Shown here one piece after another: positions 7,924 to 16,053 of a DNA stretch of 43,895 bases. The number at the start of each line of letters is the position of its first letter. Position 1 is the first letter of the stretch. Below the pieces are notes generated by a model that had not been told where the DNA came from, did no database searches, and saw only the letters and a program-made list of their open reading frames with translations. The position numbers were made by a program, and so were the translations under genes. Origin of the DNA: JAIOSM01 sp964565415 (lineage in GTDB: Bacteria; Desulfobacterota; Desulfobacteria; Desulfobacterales; Desulfobacteraceae); assembly GCA_964565415.1 (NCBI GenBank), contig CAZMEX010000023.1:1-43895 (forward strand). The letters are read 5' to 3'.

Positions 7924-7998
7924 ATGAATTTAATTAAAATCAGCAGTCAGTTTTTTTATTTTTATTATTATAGATTCTGTCTGTTGCATTTGCATTAA
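7924..7998 (+). CDS. Phe/Tyr-rich leader peptide of DAHP synthase attenuator
   Basis: A 24-codon ORF, ATG at 7924 behind AAGGG at 6 nt spacing, TAA at 7996-7998. Residues 10-18 read FFYFYYYRF: four Phe and four Tyr codons in nine, with no Trp. It has the shape of enterobacterial pheL-type leaders: short, good RBS, a run of control codons, and a stop just before a strong hairpin. The downstream gene is a DAHP synthase, so sensing Phe and Tyr charging is the natural reading. There is no sign of any other function for so skewed a peptide. Confidence 0.85.
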   Translation: MNLIKISSQFFYFYYYRFCLLHLH

Positions 7999-8031
7999 GT
8001 TCTAAAGAAACTAAACAAAAGCCGCAGGCAG
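7977..8031 (+). promoter_or_regulatory. Antiterminator pairing of the second DAHP synthase leader
   Basis: CTGTCTGTTGC (7977-7987), which begins 5 nt after the last Tyr codon of the run, is complementary to GCCGCAGGCAG (8021-8031): eight contiguous pairs (two G-U), one mismatch, two more pairs. The second segment is the 5' arm of the terminator, so the two stems exclude each other. A ribosome stalled on Phe/Tyr codons (7951-7971) leaves the arm free. One at the stop codon (7996) would sit over its end. Confidence 0.65.
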
Positions 8032-8052
8032 CCTTTCTTGCCTGCGGCTTTT
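8017..8052 (+). terminator. Attenuator terminator upstream of second DAHP synthase
   Basis: AAAAGCCGCAGGCA (8017-8030) and TGCCTGCGGCTTTT (8039-8052) form a perfect 14-bp stem with an 8-nt loop. The 3' arm ends in TTTT and continues gttgttct. It is the strongest hairpin in the window and stands 57 bp before a coding start, the position expected of an attenuator. Confidence 0.8.
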
Positions 8053-8109
8053 GTTGTTCTGGTCAGGTGTTCAAGGTTGCTTTAAGGCGATAAATTAAGG
8101 AAAAGAACC

Positions 8110-9156
8110 ATGGCACTGACCTATGACCTAAATGTCCAGACATTCACACCTCTACTTTCACCTGAATCTTTGAAAGAAGAGCTGCCCTTGACAGACAAGG
8201 CAAAAAAGACAGTTATTGATGGGCGCAGGGATATTGAAAGGATCCTGAAAGGGTGTGATGATCGTCTATTGGTAATTGTTGGACCCTGCTCCATCCATGA
8301 TGAGGAATCTGCAATGGAGTATGCTGAAAAACTTAAAGCCTTGAGTATGAAAGTAAACTCAACTCTCTGTATTGTTATGCGGGTGTATTTTGAAAAACCC
8401 AGAACCACAGTCGGATGGAAAGGATTGATAAACGATCCGTTGCTGGATTCAACCTGCAATATTGATCACGGTTTAAAGAAAGCACGCAAACTTTTGATTA
8501 ATATCAACCATATGGGGCTTCCTGCAGCAACTGAAATGCTTGACCCTATTATTCCTCAATACATATCAGGGCTTATTAGCTGGTGTGCTATAGGTGCCAG
8601 GACAACAGAGTCCCAAACCCATCGGGAGATGGCAAGCGGGCTTTCCATGCCTGTGGGATTTAAGAACAGTACAGATGGAAGCCTTTCTTCTGCTGTCAAT
8701 GCTTTAGAGGCATGCAGATCAGTTCAGCATTTTTTAGGAATTGATCCTGCTGGAAAATCTTCTATTGTAAAAACATCGGGCAATAAATTTGGTCACATTG
8801 TGCTCCGGGGTGGCATTCATCCAAACTATGACCCCTTAAGTATTGAAAAAACTTTGGACAATCTTAGAGAAAAAAATCTTTTTGAAGCAGTTATTGTGGA
8901 TTGTTCCCATGATAACTCTGGTCAAAATCATGAAGGACAGGCCCATGTTTTCAGAACTGTTTTAGACCAGAGAATTCAAGGTAATAATGGTATTAAGGGT
9001 GTGATGCTTGAAAGCCATCTGTTTGAAGGAAATCAGCAATGCAGCAACAACATTGAAAAACTTAAATATGGTGTATCCATTACTGACAAATGTATTTCAT
9101 GGCAGAAAAGTGAAGAGTTGCTGCTAACTGCCCATGAAAAGCTTAAGAGCGGTTAA
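8110..9156 (+). CDS. aroG: DAHP synthase, AroF/AroG/AroH (AroAI-alpha) type
   Basis: 348 residues, close to the ~350 of the E. coli enzymes. Motifs in order: VGPCSIHD, MRVYFEKPRTTVGWKGLINDP, AIGARTTESQTHREMASGLSMPVGFKN, RGG, and DCSHDNSGQ. AAGGAAAA precedes the ATG. It catalyses the same reaction as the 6253..7254 product with a different subfamily, which usually means different feedback control. Whether it is Phe-, Tyr- or Trp-sensitive cannot be read safely from sequence. The leader with only Phe/Tyr codons points to Phe or Tyr. The symbol is by subfamily, not by proven isozyme. Its last 14 bp overlap the convergent GGDEF-EAL gene. Confidence 0.93.
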   Translation: MALTYDLNVQTFTPLLSPESLKEELPLTDKAKKTVIDGRRDIERILKGCDDRLLVIVGPCSIHDEESAMEYAEKLKALSMKVNSTLCIVMRVYFEKPRTTVGWKGLINDPLLDSTCNIDHGLKKARKLLININHMGLPAATEMLDPIIPQYISGLISWCAIGARTTESQTHREMASGLSMPVGFKNSTDGSLSSAVNALEACRSVQHFLGIDPAGKSSIVKTSGNKFGHIVLRGGIHPNYDPLSIEKTLDNLREKNLFEAVIVDCSHDNSGQNHEGQAHVFRTVLDQRIQGNNGIKGVMLESHLFEGNQQCSNNIEKLKYGVSITDKCISWQKSEELLLTAHEKLKSG

Positions 9157-10783
9157 CTTTTCCTTTTTTTTTCTTTAATCGTAATTTAAAAAAATCATCA
9201 CTGCTCAGGGGCTTGCTGAAGTAATGCCCCTGAAGCTCATCACAGCCGAGTTCTTTCAGTCGTGACGCAGTTTTTTTGTTTTCTACGCCTTCTCCCACAA
9301 CATTAAGGCTTAGATTGTGCCCAAGATCAATTATTGCCTTAACAATAACAGCAGAGTTGTCATTGTTTATCATATCTTTAACAAATGACTTATCAATTTT
9401 TACCTCACTTACTGGTAATTTTTTTAAATAAGCAAGGGAAGAATAGCCAGTGCCAAAATCGTCAATTGATATTCTTATTCCCCTCTGGGTTAATCTTGTG
9501 AGGATTTCCATGGCAAGATCAGGATCTTTTATCATGGAGCCTTCTGTGATTTCAAGGATGAGAAAATGAGCAGGAACGTCATAGCGGGAAAGCATACCAG
9601 TAATAAGATCAGGAAGATCAGTATCCAAAAAAGTTAAGGGGCTCAAATTGATGGAGATACTCATTTTAAGATTCTGGCGATGCCATTTTTCAGTCTGTCC
9701 CAGTGCATTATTCAGAACCCAGATGGAGAGTGGCTTGATCAGTCCGGTACGTTCAGCCATGGGAATAAAATCTTCAGGCTGCATAAATCCATGTTCTGGA
9801 TGCCGCCAGCGAATCAGAGCTTCAATGCCTTTGACACTAAGTGTCTGCAAGTTGATTTTAGGTTGATAGTGAAGGCAAAGTTCATCATTTTCAATACCTT
9901 GTCTTAATTCACCCATCAAGGTCAGGCGATGGGGACTGTTTTTATCCATATGGCTTGCATAGATCGCATATTTTTTGTTGCTTTGTTGTGCTTCATAGAG
10001 AGCTACATTTGCCCTCTGTATAATAGTATCGCCATTTTTTCCATGCTTGGGGAATATGGCAATACCAATGCTTGCCTGTACCTCAAGCCCAAGCCCTTCA
10101 ATGGAAAAAGGCTCTATAAATATCTTTTGTATTTTTTTAACCATGGTGATGATGTTGTCGTTTTCTGCAACCCCCTGTAGAATAATAGCAAAGGCATCAC
10201 TTTCAAGCCTTGCCAGGGTATCAGACTGCATTACAACTCCAAGAAGCCTTGATACAATCTGTTTTAATAAGCGATCGCCACTGTAATGTCCCAGAGTATC
10301 ATTAACTTCTTTAAAATTATCAATATCAAGGATCAAGAAGCCAAGCAATGACTTCTGGCGTATAGCTGACTGAATAGCCTGATCCAGTCGATCCAGCAAA
10401 AGCACACGGTTGGGAAGATCAGTAACAGAATCATGGGTTGCATCATGGGCAGCTTTATGTTCCATTGCCACAGTCATATCTCTTAAATCAGCGGTTTGAT
10501 CAATGATCATGGTACTTGCTTCATATGCCATGATGGAGCTTGTATATTGACCCCAGAAAGCAAAGATAAAGGGCATGGCATCAAGGAACCAGAGGGTTAC
10601 ATTGTTTTTTTGTGACTTTACAATACTTTCAAGGGAGATTGCGCCATATTGGAAATAGCTGGACAATAAAGTAGCCAGAGCTATGGCAGAAAGAGCAATA
10701 ATAACCCCATAAACAGCATATCTGGTTACCCGCGATCTCATTATTTTGACATTTTTTTTTATTGTTTGACCTAATCTATCCAT
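9143..10783 (-). CDS. Membrane GGDEF-EAL protein, probable c-di-GMP phosphodiesterase
   Basis: 546 residues. Two membrane helices (about 20-44 and 63-85) flank a short extracytoplasmic loop. A GGDEF domain follows (about 115-275; DSVTDLPNRVLLLDRL, LDIDNFKEVNDTLGH), then an EAL domain (about 300-540). The GGDEF signature is replaced by RLESDAFA, so cyclase activity is probably lost. The EAL domain keeps EALIRW, NLSP, EITEG, DDFGTGYSSLAYLKKLPV and a GEGVE variant, with QGHYFSKP at the end, so hydrolysis of c-di-GMP is likely. No sensory PAS or CHASE domain is evident. A PilZ protein that would read c-di-GMP lies at 16054, and PilT ATPases at 39-41 kb. Confidence 0.9.
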   Translation of the reverse strand: MDRLGQTIKKNVKIMRSRVTRYAVYGVIIALSAIALATLLSSYFQYGAISLESIVKSQKNNVTLWFLDAMPFIFAFWGQYTSSIMAYEASTMIIDQTADLRDMTVAMEHKAAHDATHDSVTDLPNRVLLLDRLDQAIQSAIRQKSLLGFLILDIDNFKEVNDTLGHYSGDRLLKQIVSRLLGVVMQSDTLARLESDAFAIILQGVAENDNIITMVKKIQKIFIEPFSIEGLGLEVQASIGIAIFPKHGKNGDTIIQRANVALYEAQQSNKKYAIYASHMDKNSPHRLTLMGELRQGIENDELCLHYQPKINLQTLSVKGIEALIRWRHPEHGFMQPEDFIPMAERTGLIKPLSIWVLNNALGQTEKWHRQNLKMSISINLSPLTFLDTDLPDLITGMLSRYDVPAHFLILEITEGSMIKDPDLAMEILTRLTQRGIRISIDDFGTGYSSLAYLKKLPVSEVKIDKSFVKDMINNDNSAVIVKAIIDLGHNLSLNVVGEGVENKKTASRLKELGCDELQGHYFSKPLSSDDFFKLRLKKKKGKVNRS

Positions 10784-10988
10784 AAAGTCTATCCACCAAG
10801 CCTATCTTAAACAAAATTTCTACTGATCGGTTATTGACAATGAAGGATCAAAATTATAAATAATCTGGCATATAAAGCAGTAGCATGTCAATGTTTTTTT
10901 AAAATAAGATATCTGTTTAATCCTGGTTATAATCAATAGATAAAGGAGGCTTAGTCACGGCTTATTTGGCAATAATGACTGATAATTT

Positions 10989-11849
10989 TTATTCAGCCTT
11001 AAATCCCTCTTCAGTCATTTTCATATCAAAGGGAATGGAGGCGATCAACTCCAATGGCAGATAGATATTTTGCCTGTACTCGCGCAGATCAATTGTTTTA
11101 ATGTATTTTTTACATTTGTCGCAATAATCTGCCCTAATACCTTTTTCGTTTTCCAGGGCAACATATCCTAAGGTTGTGCTGTCACTGTTATTGCAAAATG
11201 AGCAATAGAGCCGGTTTGTTTCCCATTCATGCCAGCAGAAGCTGCACACTAAAGAGCGCGATCCATTTTCTTTGGAAAAGAGCGAAAGAGAAGGTGCGCT
11301 TGCACATACTGGACAAAACCTTTGCCCTGAATGATCTTGATCTTTAAAATAGGAAGAGATTATTTTCGAGGTTTTAACAATGGAAGGCTTTAATGAATTG
11401 TATAAAATAAAATCAAAAACATTATAATTAAATTCCTGATTGCCTGTTACTGTCTCCGGCAGAGACAGGTCTTTTGCAAGATAGTTTTGTGCTAAAAATT
11501 GAAAAGAAAAATCTTTATCCACTATATACTCTTTTATAATTTTTGCTGTGGTATCTGCTTTAATCTCAAAATCTGCACAAAGGTCACAGATTTTTTTAAA
11601 AAGCAGTTCAGAGTTTTCAAAATCAATATAAAAATCTTTTCTGGTTATAAGAGGGTACTCTTTTTTATTTTTTAAATCGGAATAATCTTTTGTAATATCA
11701 GGATCTGTCTCATGTTGCAGGGAAAACACTTTTTCATAGAACCTTATTACCTCTTTTAAAAAAGGTTTTTCTTTTTCAAGTAAGTTGGCAACTTTTGCTA
11801 TGTTGTATAAAACAGATTTATTGTCCTTTGTGATCTTGGTCCCTGCCAT
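10989..11849 (-). CDS. fdhE: Formate dehydrogenase accessory protein FdhE
   Basis: 286 residues. The C-terminal half has the paired CxxC motifs of FdhE: CPVCAS, CSFCWHEW, CSFCNNSD and CDKC, which bind iron (rubredoxin-like). FdhE is needed for activity of Tat-exported formate dehydrogenases and acts in the cytoplasm before export. AGGAG lies 10 nt before the ATG. Third gene of fdhA-fdhB-fdhE, which supports the exported location of the enzyme. Confidence 0.9.
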   Translation of the reverse strand: MAGTKITKDNKSVLYNIAKVANLLEKEKPFLKEVIRFYEKVFSLQHETDPDITKDYSDLKNKKEYPLITRKDFYIDFENSELLFKKICDLCADFEIKADTTAKIIKEYIVDKDFSFQFLAQNYLAKDLSLPETVTGNQEFNYNVFDFILYNSLKPSIVKTSKIISSYFKDQDHSGQRFCPVCASAPSLSLFSKENGSRSLVCSFCWHEWETNRLYCSFCNNSDSTTLGYVALENEKGIRADYCDKCKKYIKTIDLREYRQNIYLPLELIASIPFDMKMTEEGFKAE

Positions 11850-11880
11850 AATGTGTTAACTCCTGTTAAGTTTAATCAGA

Positions 11881-11907
11881 AGGGACAGAAGACTGCCTTC
11901 TATCCCT
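11881..11907. promoter_or_regulatory. Intercistronic hairpin between fdhB and fdhE
   Basis: AGGGA-c-AGAAG (11881-11891) and CTTCT-a-TCCCT (11897-11907) form a ten-pair stem with a single internal mismatch and a 5-nt loop. No T run follows on the minus strand, so it is not an intrinsic terminator. A role in mRNA processing, or in lowering fdhE expression relative to fdhAB, is inferred. Confidence 0.5.
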
Positions 11908-11930
11908 CCTGATAATATTGAACTAAATAA

Positions 11931-12683
11931 CTACACTAACTCCTTTGCAGCTGCAATAAACGGTTTAAACATCTTTTGCAATGCAACCTTACGAGTTATA
12001 TCTTTGTTCTGCACCAAACCAGGTGATAATATACCTCTCTTTGTAGCAGAAGCAACAGCAAATTCTGAATAAAATGAGGGATCATATGCTGTAAGATATA
12101 TGGTTTGAACAAGATCTGCATCAAGCAGTGCTGCTTTTGGAAACTTTTTCTTGATTTTTGAAAGTCTCTTTTTCGCAAGGGAGAGCATTTCATCGCTGTC
12201 TCCAAAATTCATTGCACCTGTGGGACAGGTTTTTACGCAGGCTGGTTTTTCACCATTCTGCACTCTGTCAAGGCACATGTCACATTTTGCTAAAGTTCCA
12301 TCTTTTGCTTTTTTTGGAATATTATAGGGACATGATTCAATTATTTCCTGGGCATCAAGGCTTTTTGTGTTTGCAGTAAAAATAACTGCGCCTGTTGCCG
12401 GATCTTTAAAAATTGCTTTTGGGTCAGCAGCAACATCCCGGCAGGGCGGTTCATCGCAATGCCGACACTGATCAGGAAAAAACAGCCAGTTAAGCTTGCC
12501 ATCAATAACTTTTTCATTAAATCTGACAAGTTTGTATGTCTCAAAAGACAAATCAGCAGGGTTTTGATATGATCCGCTGTTAACTGTTTTTGTTGCAGGA
12601 AGATCATGCCACTGTTTGCATGCAACCTGGCATCCTCTGCATGCTGTACATATTGTAGTGTCTATAAAAAATGACTTACTCAT
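11931..12683 (-). CDS. fdhB: Formate dehydrogenase iron-sulfur (beta) subunit
   Basis: 250 residues. It carries four [4Fe-4S] ferredoxin-type Cys groups: CTACRGCQVACKQW near the N-terminus, CRHCDEPPCRDV, CPYN with the partner CDMCLDRV, and CVKTCPTGAMNFG. It passes electrons from the catalytic subunit to periplasmic carriers. There is no signal peptide of its own, so it would hitch-hike on the Tat signal of FdhA. There is no C-terminal membrane helix, unlike the FdnH beta subunit of E. coli, and no gamma subunit gene nearby, so the enzyme resembles the soluble periplasmic FdhAB of Desulfovibrio. GAGGAGG precedes the ATG. Confidence 0.92.
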   Translation of the reverse strand: MSKSFFIDTTICTACRGCQVACKQWHDLPATKTVNSGSYQNPADLSFETYKLVRFNEKVIDGKLNWLFFPDQCRHCDEPPCRDVAADPKAIFKDPATGAVIFTANTKSLDAQEIIESCPYNIPKKAKDGTLAKCDMCLDRVQNGEKPACVKTCPTGAMNFGDSDEMLSLAKKRLSKIKKKFPKAALLDADLVQTIYLTAYDPSFYSEFAVASATKRGILSPGLVQNKDITRKVALQKMFKPFIAAAKELV

Positions 12684-12702
12684 TTTTATTTCCTCCTCTC
12701 TC

Positions 12703-15700
12703 TTACATTCTTCTTACATTAACAAGGAATGCTTTGGTTTCAGGGATTCTGGTATTGGGATCAGCTGCCGATGGTGTCAGAAGATTTGCACTGTCTTCTT
12801 TTATCGATGCATTCTTTGAACTGTCCGGCCATCTCCATCCATAATGCCATGGCACACCAACCTGGTGAACGGTTTTTCCATTAATTTTAAACGGTTTAAA
12901 GCGTTTGGTTACAATGGCTGTGCACTCAAGGTCAGCACGAATTGATTCAACCATTACCCTCTCACCATTCTTTATTCCTTTTTGTTTTGCAAACTCTTCG
13001 CTCATCTCCACAAAAACCTGGGGCTGCATCTCCATTAACCACGGTTGAGGACGAGTCATCAAGCCTGTTTGCCAATGTTCTGACACACGATAAGTTGTAC
13101 ATACAGTCTTATATTTTGAATTTGTTTTTGCATATTTATCAAGATCAGTTGAATATGTAACTGCAACCGGGTTCTGAAGCTGCTTTGGATAGAGCAGGTT
13201 CTTTGTTACAGGAGTTTCAACAGGTTCATAATGGGAAGGAAATGGTCCGTCTGCTTTACCAGGACCAAATATCTGAGCATGACCGTGTTTTCTCATGATA
13301 AATGCAAGTTTTGCATCTTTTCTCCGGGTACCGTCAGGGTTTTCCAATGGATACCACCCACCGTCCGGTACGTCGCCCAACCATTTTTTAGAGGTATATT
13401 TGCCATTTTCCTGTTTTCCGGCAAACTTAACAACCCAGTCTTTTTTATCCCACGGTCTGCCTTGGGGATCCACGGATGCACGGTTATAAATAATTCTTCT
13501 GTTAACAGGCCAGCACCATGAAAACTCAGGGTATAGCCCAATATTATTTTCAGCATCTTTTTTACTTCTCCGGGCTGACATATTGCCTTTCTCAGTATAT
13601 GAGTTGCAATACAGCCAGTTAGCAGAAGATGTTGAACCGTCAGCCTGAAGCCATGCAAAGCTTGGAACCAGGGTACCTTTTTTACAAAGTTTTCCTTTTA
13701 CTGTAACATCCCTTGTAAAGTAACCATTTATCTCTTTTGCAACTTTGTGCGGGTCATACGCACCATTGGTTTGATAATCCCATTTTAAATTACGTATGGG
13801 TTTTGGAAAAGCTCCATCTTTTTTATAGGCTTGTTTAATCTTGTTTCCAAGATCAATGATTATATCACCATCTGCCCTTGAATTACCAAGTGGTTTTGGT
13901 CCCTGATAGCGCCATTGCATCCAGCGACCACTATTGGTAATAGAGCCTTCTTTCTCTACAGAGACACAAGCTGGAAGCATAAAGACTTCTGTCTTGACCT
14001 TTGATGGTTTGACGTCTGGTCCCTTCCAGAAAGAGCCTGTCTCATTATCAAAAAGGTTTACATTGACCATCCAGTCAAGGTTTTCCAGAGCTTTACGTGT
14101 TTTAGCGGAGTTTGCACCACCACATGCAGGGTTTTGACCCCAGGCAAAGAAGCCTTTGATATCACCTTTATACATATCATCGAAAATATCAAACCATGAA
14201 TACGCTTTTCCATCATCAACCTTGGGCAGCCATGAATATCCAAAATCATTGGATTTGTTTGCTTTTTCACCAAAAAATGATTTTAAAAGACTCACAGAAT
14301 ATTTTGGAGTGTTTGCCCACCAGTTTGCACTTAGCGGATCATTGCTTTGAGGCGTCCATTTTTTATTATATGCTGCAAGATTGTTATTTGATGCCCTGGG
14401 AGTTTTAAGATATCCAGGTAAAATATGCCAGAGCAGACAATGGTCTGTGGAACCCTGAACATTTGATTCGCCACGGAGTGCGTTGACACCACCGCCTGCA
14501 ACACCCATATTACCCAAAAGCAGTTGAATCATTGCCATACACCTGATGTTCTGGGTACCAACTGTATGTTGAGTCCAACCCATGGCATACATGATTGTGC
14601 CGGCTTTGCCCTTTGCACCGGTTGCTGCATAGGTTTTGTAAATTTCAGCAAGCTCTTTTTCACCTGTACCGGAAATTTTTGATACAGTTGCGATGTCATA
14701 CTTGTCATAATGTTTTTTTAAATGGGCAAATACAGAATCTTTATCTGTAAGAGTTCTGTCAATTTTAGGAACTCTGTTGCTGTCTAACTGAAAGCCCCAT
14801 GAACTTTTATTATATTTTTTCTTTTTTGCATCAAGACCTGAAAATTTACCATCATCAAATTTAAACTTTTTATTTACTAAAAATCCAGCATTGGTATATT
14901 CAGAAACATACTCTTTCTGGTAGAGTTTATTATCTAAAATATATTTTATCATACCGCCAAGAATGGCAATATCAGTACCAGAACGTAAGGGGGCATATAT
15001 GTCTGCCCTTGCTGATGTTCTTGTAAACCTTGGATCGATGCTAATAAGTTTTGCACCTTTTTCCTGGGCTTCAGTTACATATTTAAAAGAGATTGGATGA
15101 TTTTCAGCAGCATTACTTCCCATAATTAAAATACAATCGCTGTTTTTGATATCAATCCAGTGATTTGTCATTGCACCACGACCAAACGACTCTGCCAGAG
15201 CCGATACAGTTGCGCTATGTCAGATCCTTGCCTGATGTTCAATGTAAACAAGACCCAATGCTCTCATCAGAGCCTGGTATGTCCAACACTCTTCATTGTC
15301 AAGGGCAGCACTTCCAATGGAAGCAATATTGGTTACTCTGTTTACAACCTGACCTTTCTTGTTTTTTAAAGTAAAGCCCTTGTCTCTGGTTGCTTTTACT
15401 TTTTGGGCAATCTTGTCCAGTGCCCAGTCCCAGGAAACCTTTTTCCACTCATTTGAATAAGGTGCCCGGTACATAGGTTCCGTAAGCCTGTTTTCATTCT
15501 CTGTAAGCTGACTTATGGCTGCTCCCTTGGAACAGAGGGAACCACGGTTAATTACATGATCAGGATCACCTTCTATATTGATAACCCTTCCATCACCTTT
15601 TTTGCTTGTGTGCACAATAGCTCCGCACCCAACTGCACAATAACAACAAATAGTAGTAGTTTCCTTGGCATACTTTGTCTTGAGCATTTGAGTATGAGCC

Positions 15701-15795
15701 CTTGCCTCTTTTAAACTAAAACCAAGACTGCTCACTGCAAGCCCAGCAGCAGTAGCACCGGAAATCTTGATAAACTTCCGTCGTGTAACCTGCAT
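12703..15795 (-). CDS. fdhA: Formate dehydrogenase catalytic subunit, selenocysteine, Tat-exported
   Basis: About 1030 residues, read as one gene through an in-frame TGA at 15220-15222 (Sec192). The context IEHQARI-U-HSATVSALAES matches the conserved active-site segment of FdnG-type enzymes. The N-terminal RRKFIK plus hydrophobic stretch is a twin-arginine signal. C50-x2-C53-x3-C57 with a later GSLCSKG binds the proximal [4Fe-4S]. The rest is the molybdopterin oxidoreductase fold (IMGSNAAENHPISFKY, MYAMGWTQHTVG, GRWMQWR), with two pyranopterin guanine dinucleotides and Mo or W at the active site. It oxidises formate to CO2 in the periplasm. AAAGGAG precedes the ATG. Automated callers would split it at the TGA into 191- and 822-residue pieces. 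Confidence 0.95.
15187..15222 (-). promoter_or_regulatory. SECIS-like hairpin after the Sec codon
   Basis: Sixteen nt after the UGA, CGGCTCT (15203-15197) pairs with AGAGTCG (15193-15187), seven pairs with one G-U, around the loop GGC. Bacterial selenocysteine insertion elements are hairpins in this position that bind SelB. The exact SelB contacts (bulged U, GU in the loop) cannot be confirmed by eye. Confidence 0.55.
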
Positions 15796-15929
15796 AGCTT
15801 TACTCCTTTATTTAAAAGTTGTTAGTTTTCTGTTTTTGTCATTGATCCAATTGTTGAAGATTTATTGCACATTAATTGCATCAGACAAAAACCAGCCCTG
15901 AACCAAACTTTTAATTCATAACATGCAGA

Positions 15930-15947
15930 GGTTACATAAAGGTTACA
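15930..15947. promoter_or_regulatory. Direct repeat GGTTACA x2, 11-bp period
   Basis: GGTTACA occurs at 15930-15936 and 15941-15947, exactly one helical turn apart, in the intergenic region between divergent fdhA and the PilZ-protein gene. Eleven-base spacing of 7-mers is typical of OmpR/PhoB-family response-regulator sites. The regulator and the gene it controls are unknown. Confidence 0.35.
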
Positions 15948-15990
15948 ACCTTGAAATAATCAGCTGTTTTTTGCACAGATTTTCTCACTA

Positions 15991-16019
15991 TTGACAAAAC
16001 AACTATTATACTTTATTTT
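15991..16019 (+). promoter_or_regulatory. Candidate sigma-70 promoter for the PilZ-protein gene
   Basis: TTGACA (15991-15996) with TATTTT (16014-16019) at 17 bp spacing would start transcription near 16026, about 28 nt before the ATG at 16054. A perfect -35 and a poor -10. Confidence 0.4.
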
Positions 16020-16053
16020 AATAAGTATCCCCCCTTTTTAATAAAGGTACGAA

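Noticed and set aside
12942..14408. Several plus-strand ORFs inside fdhA
   Set aside because: Shadows of the long fdhA frame without RBS or family features.
15172..15219. Frameshift or pseudogene explanation for the split formate dehydrogenase
   Set aside because: The frame is unchanged on both sides of the TGA and the codon sits at the conserved Sec position.
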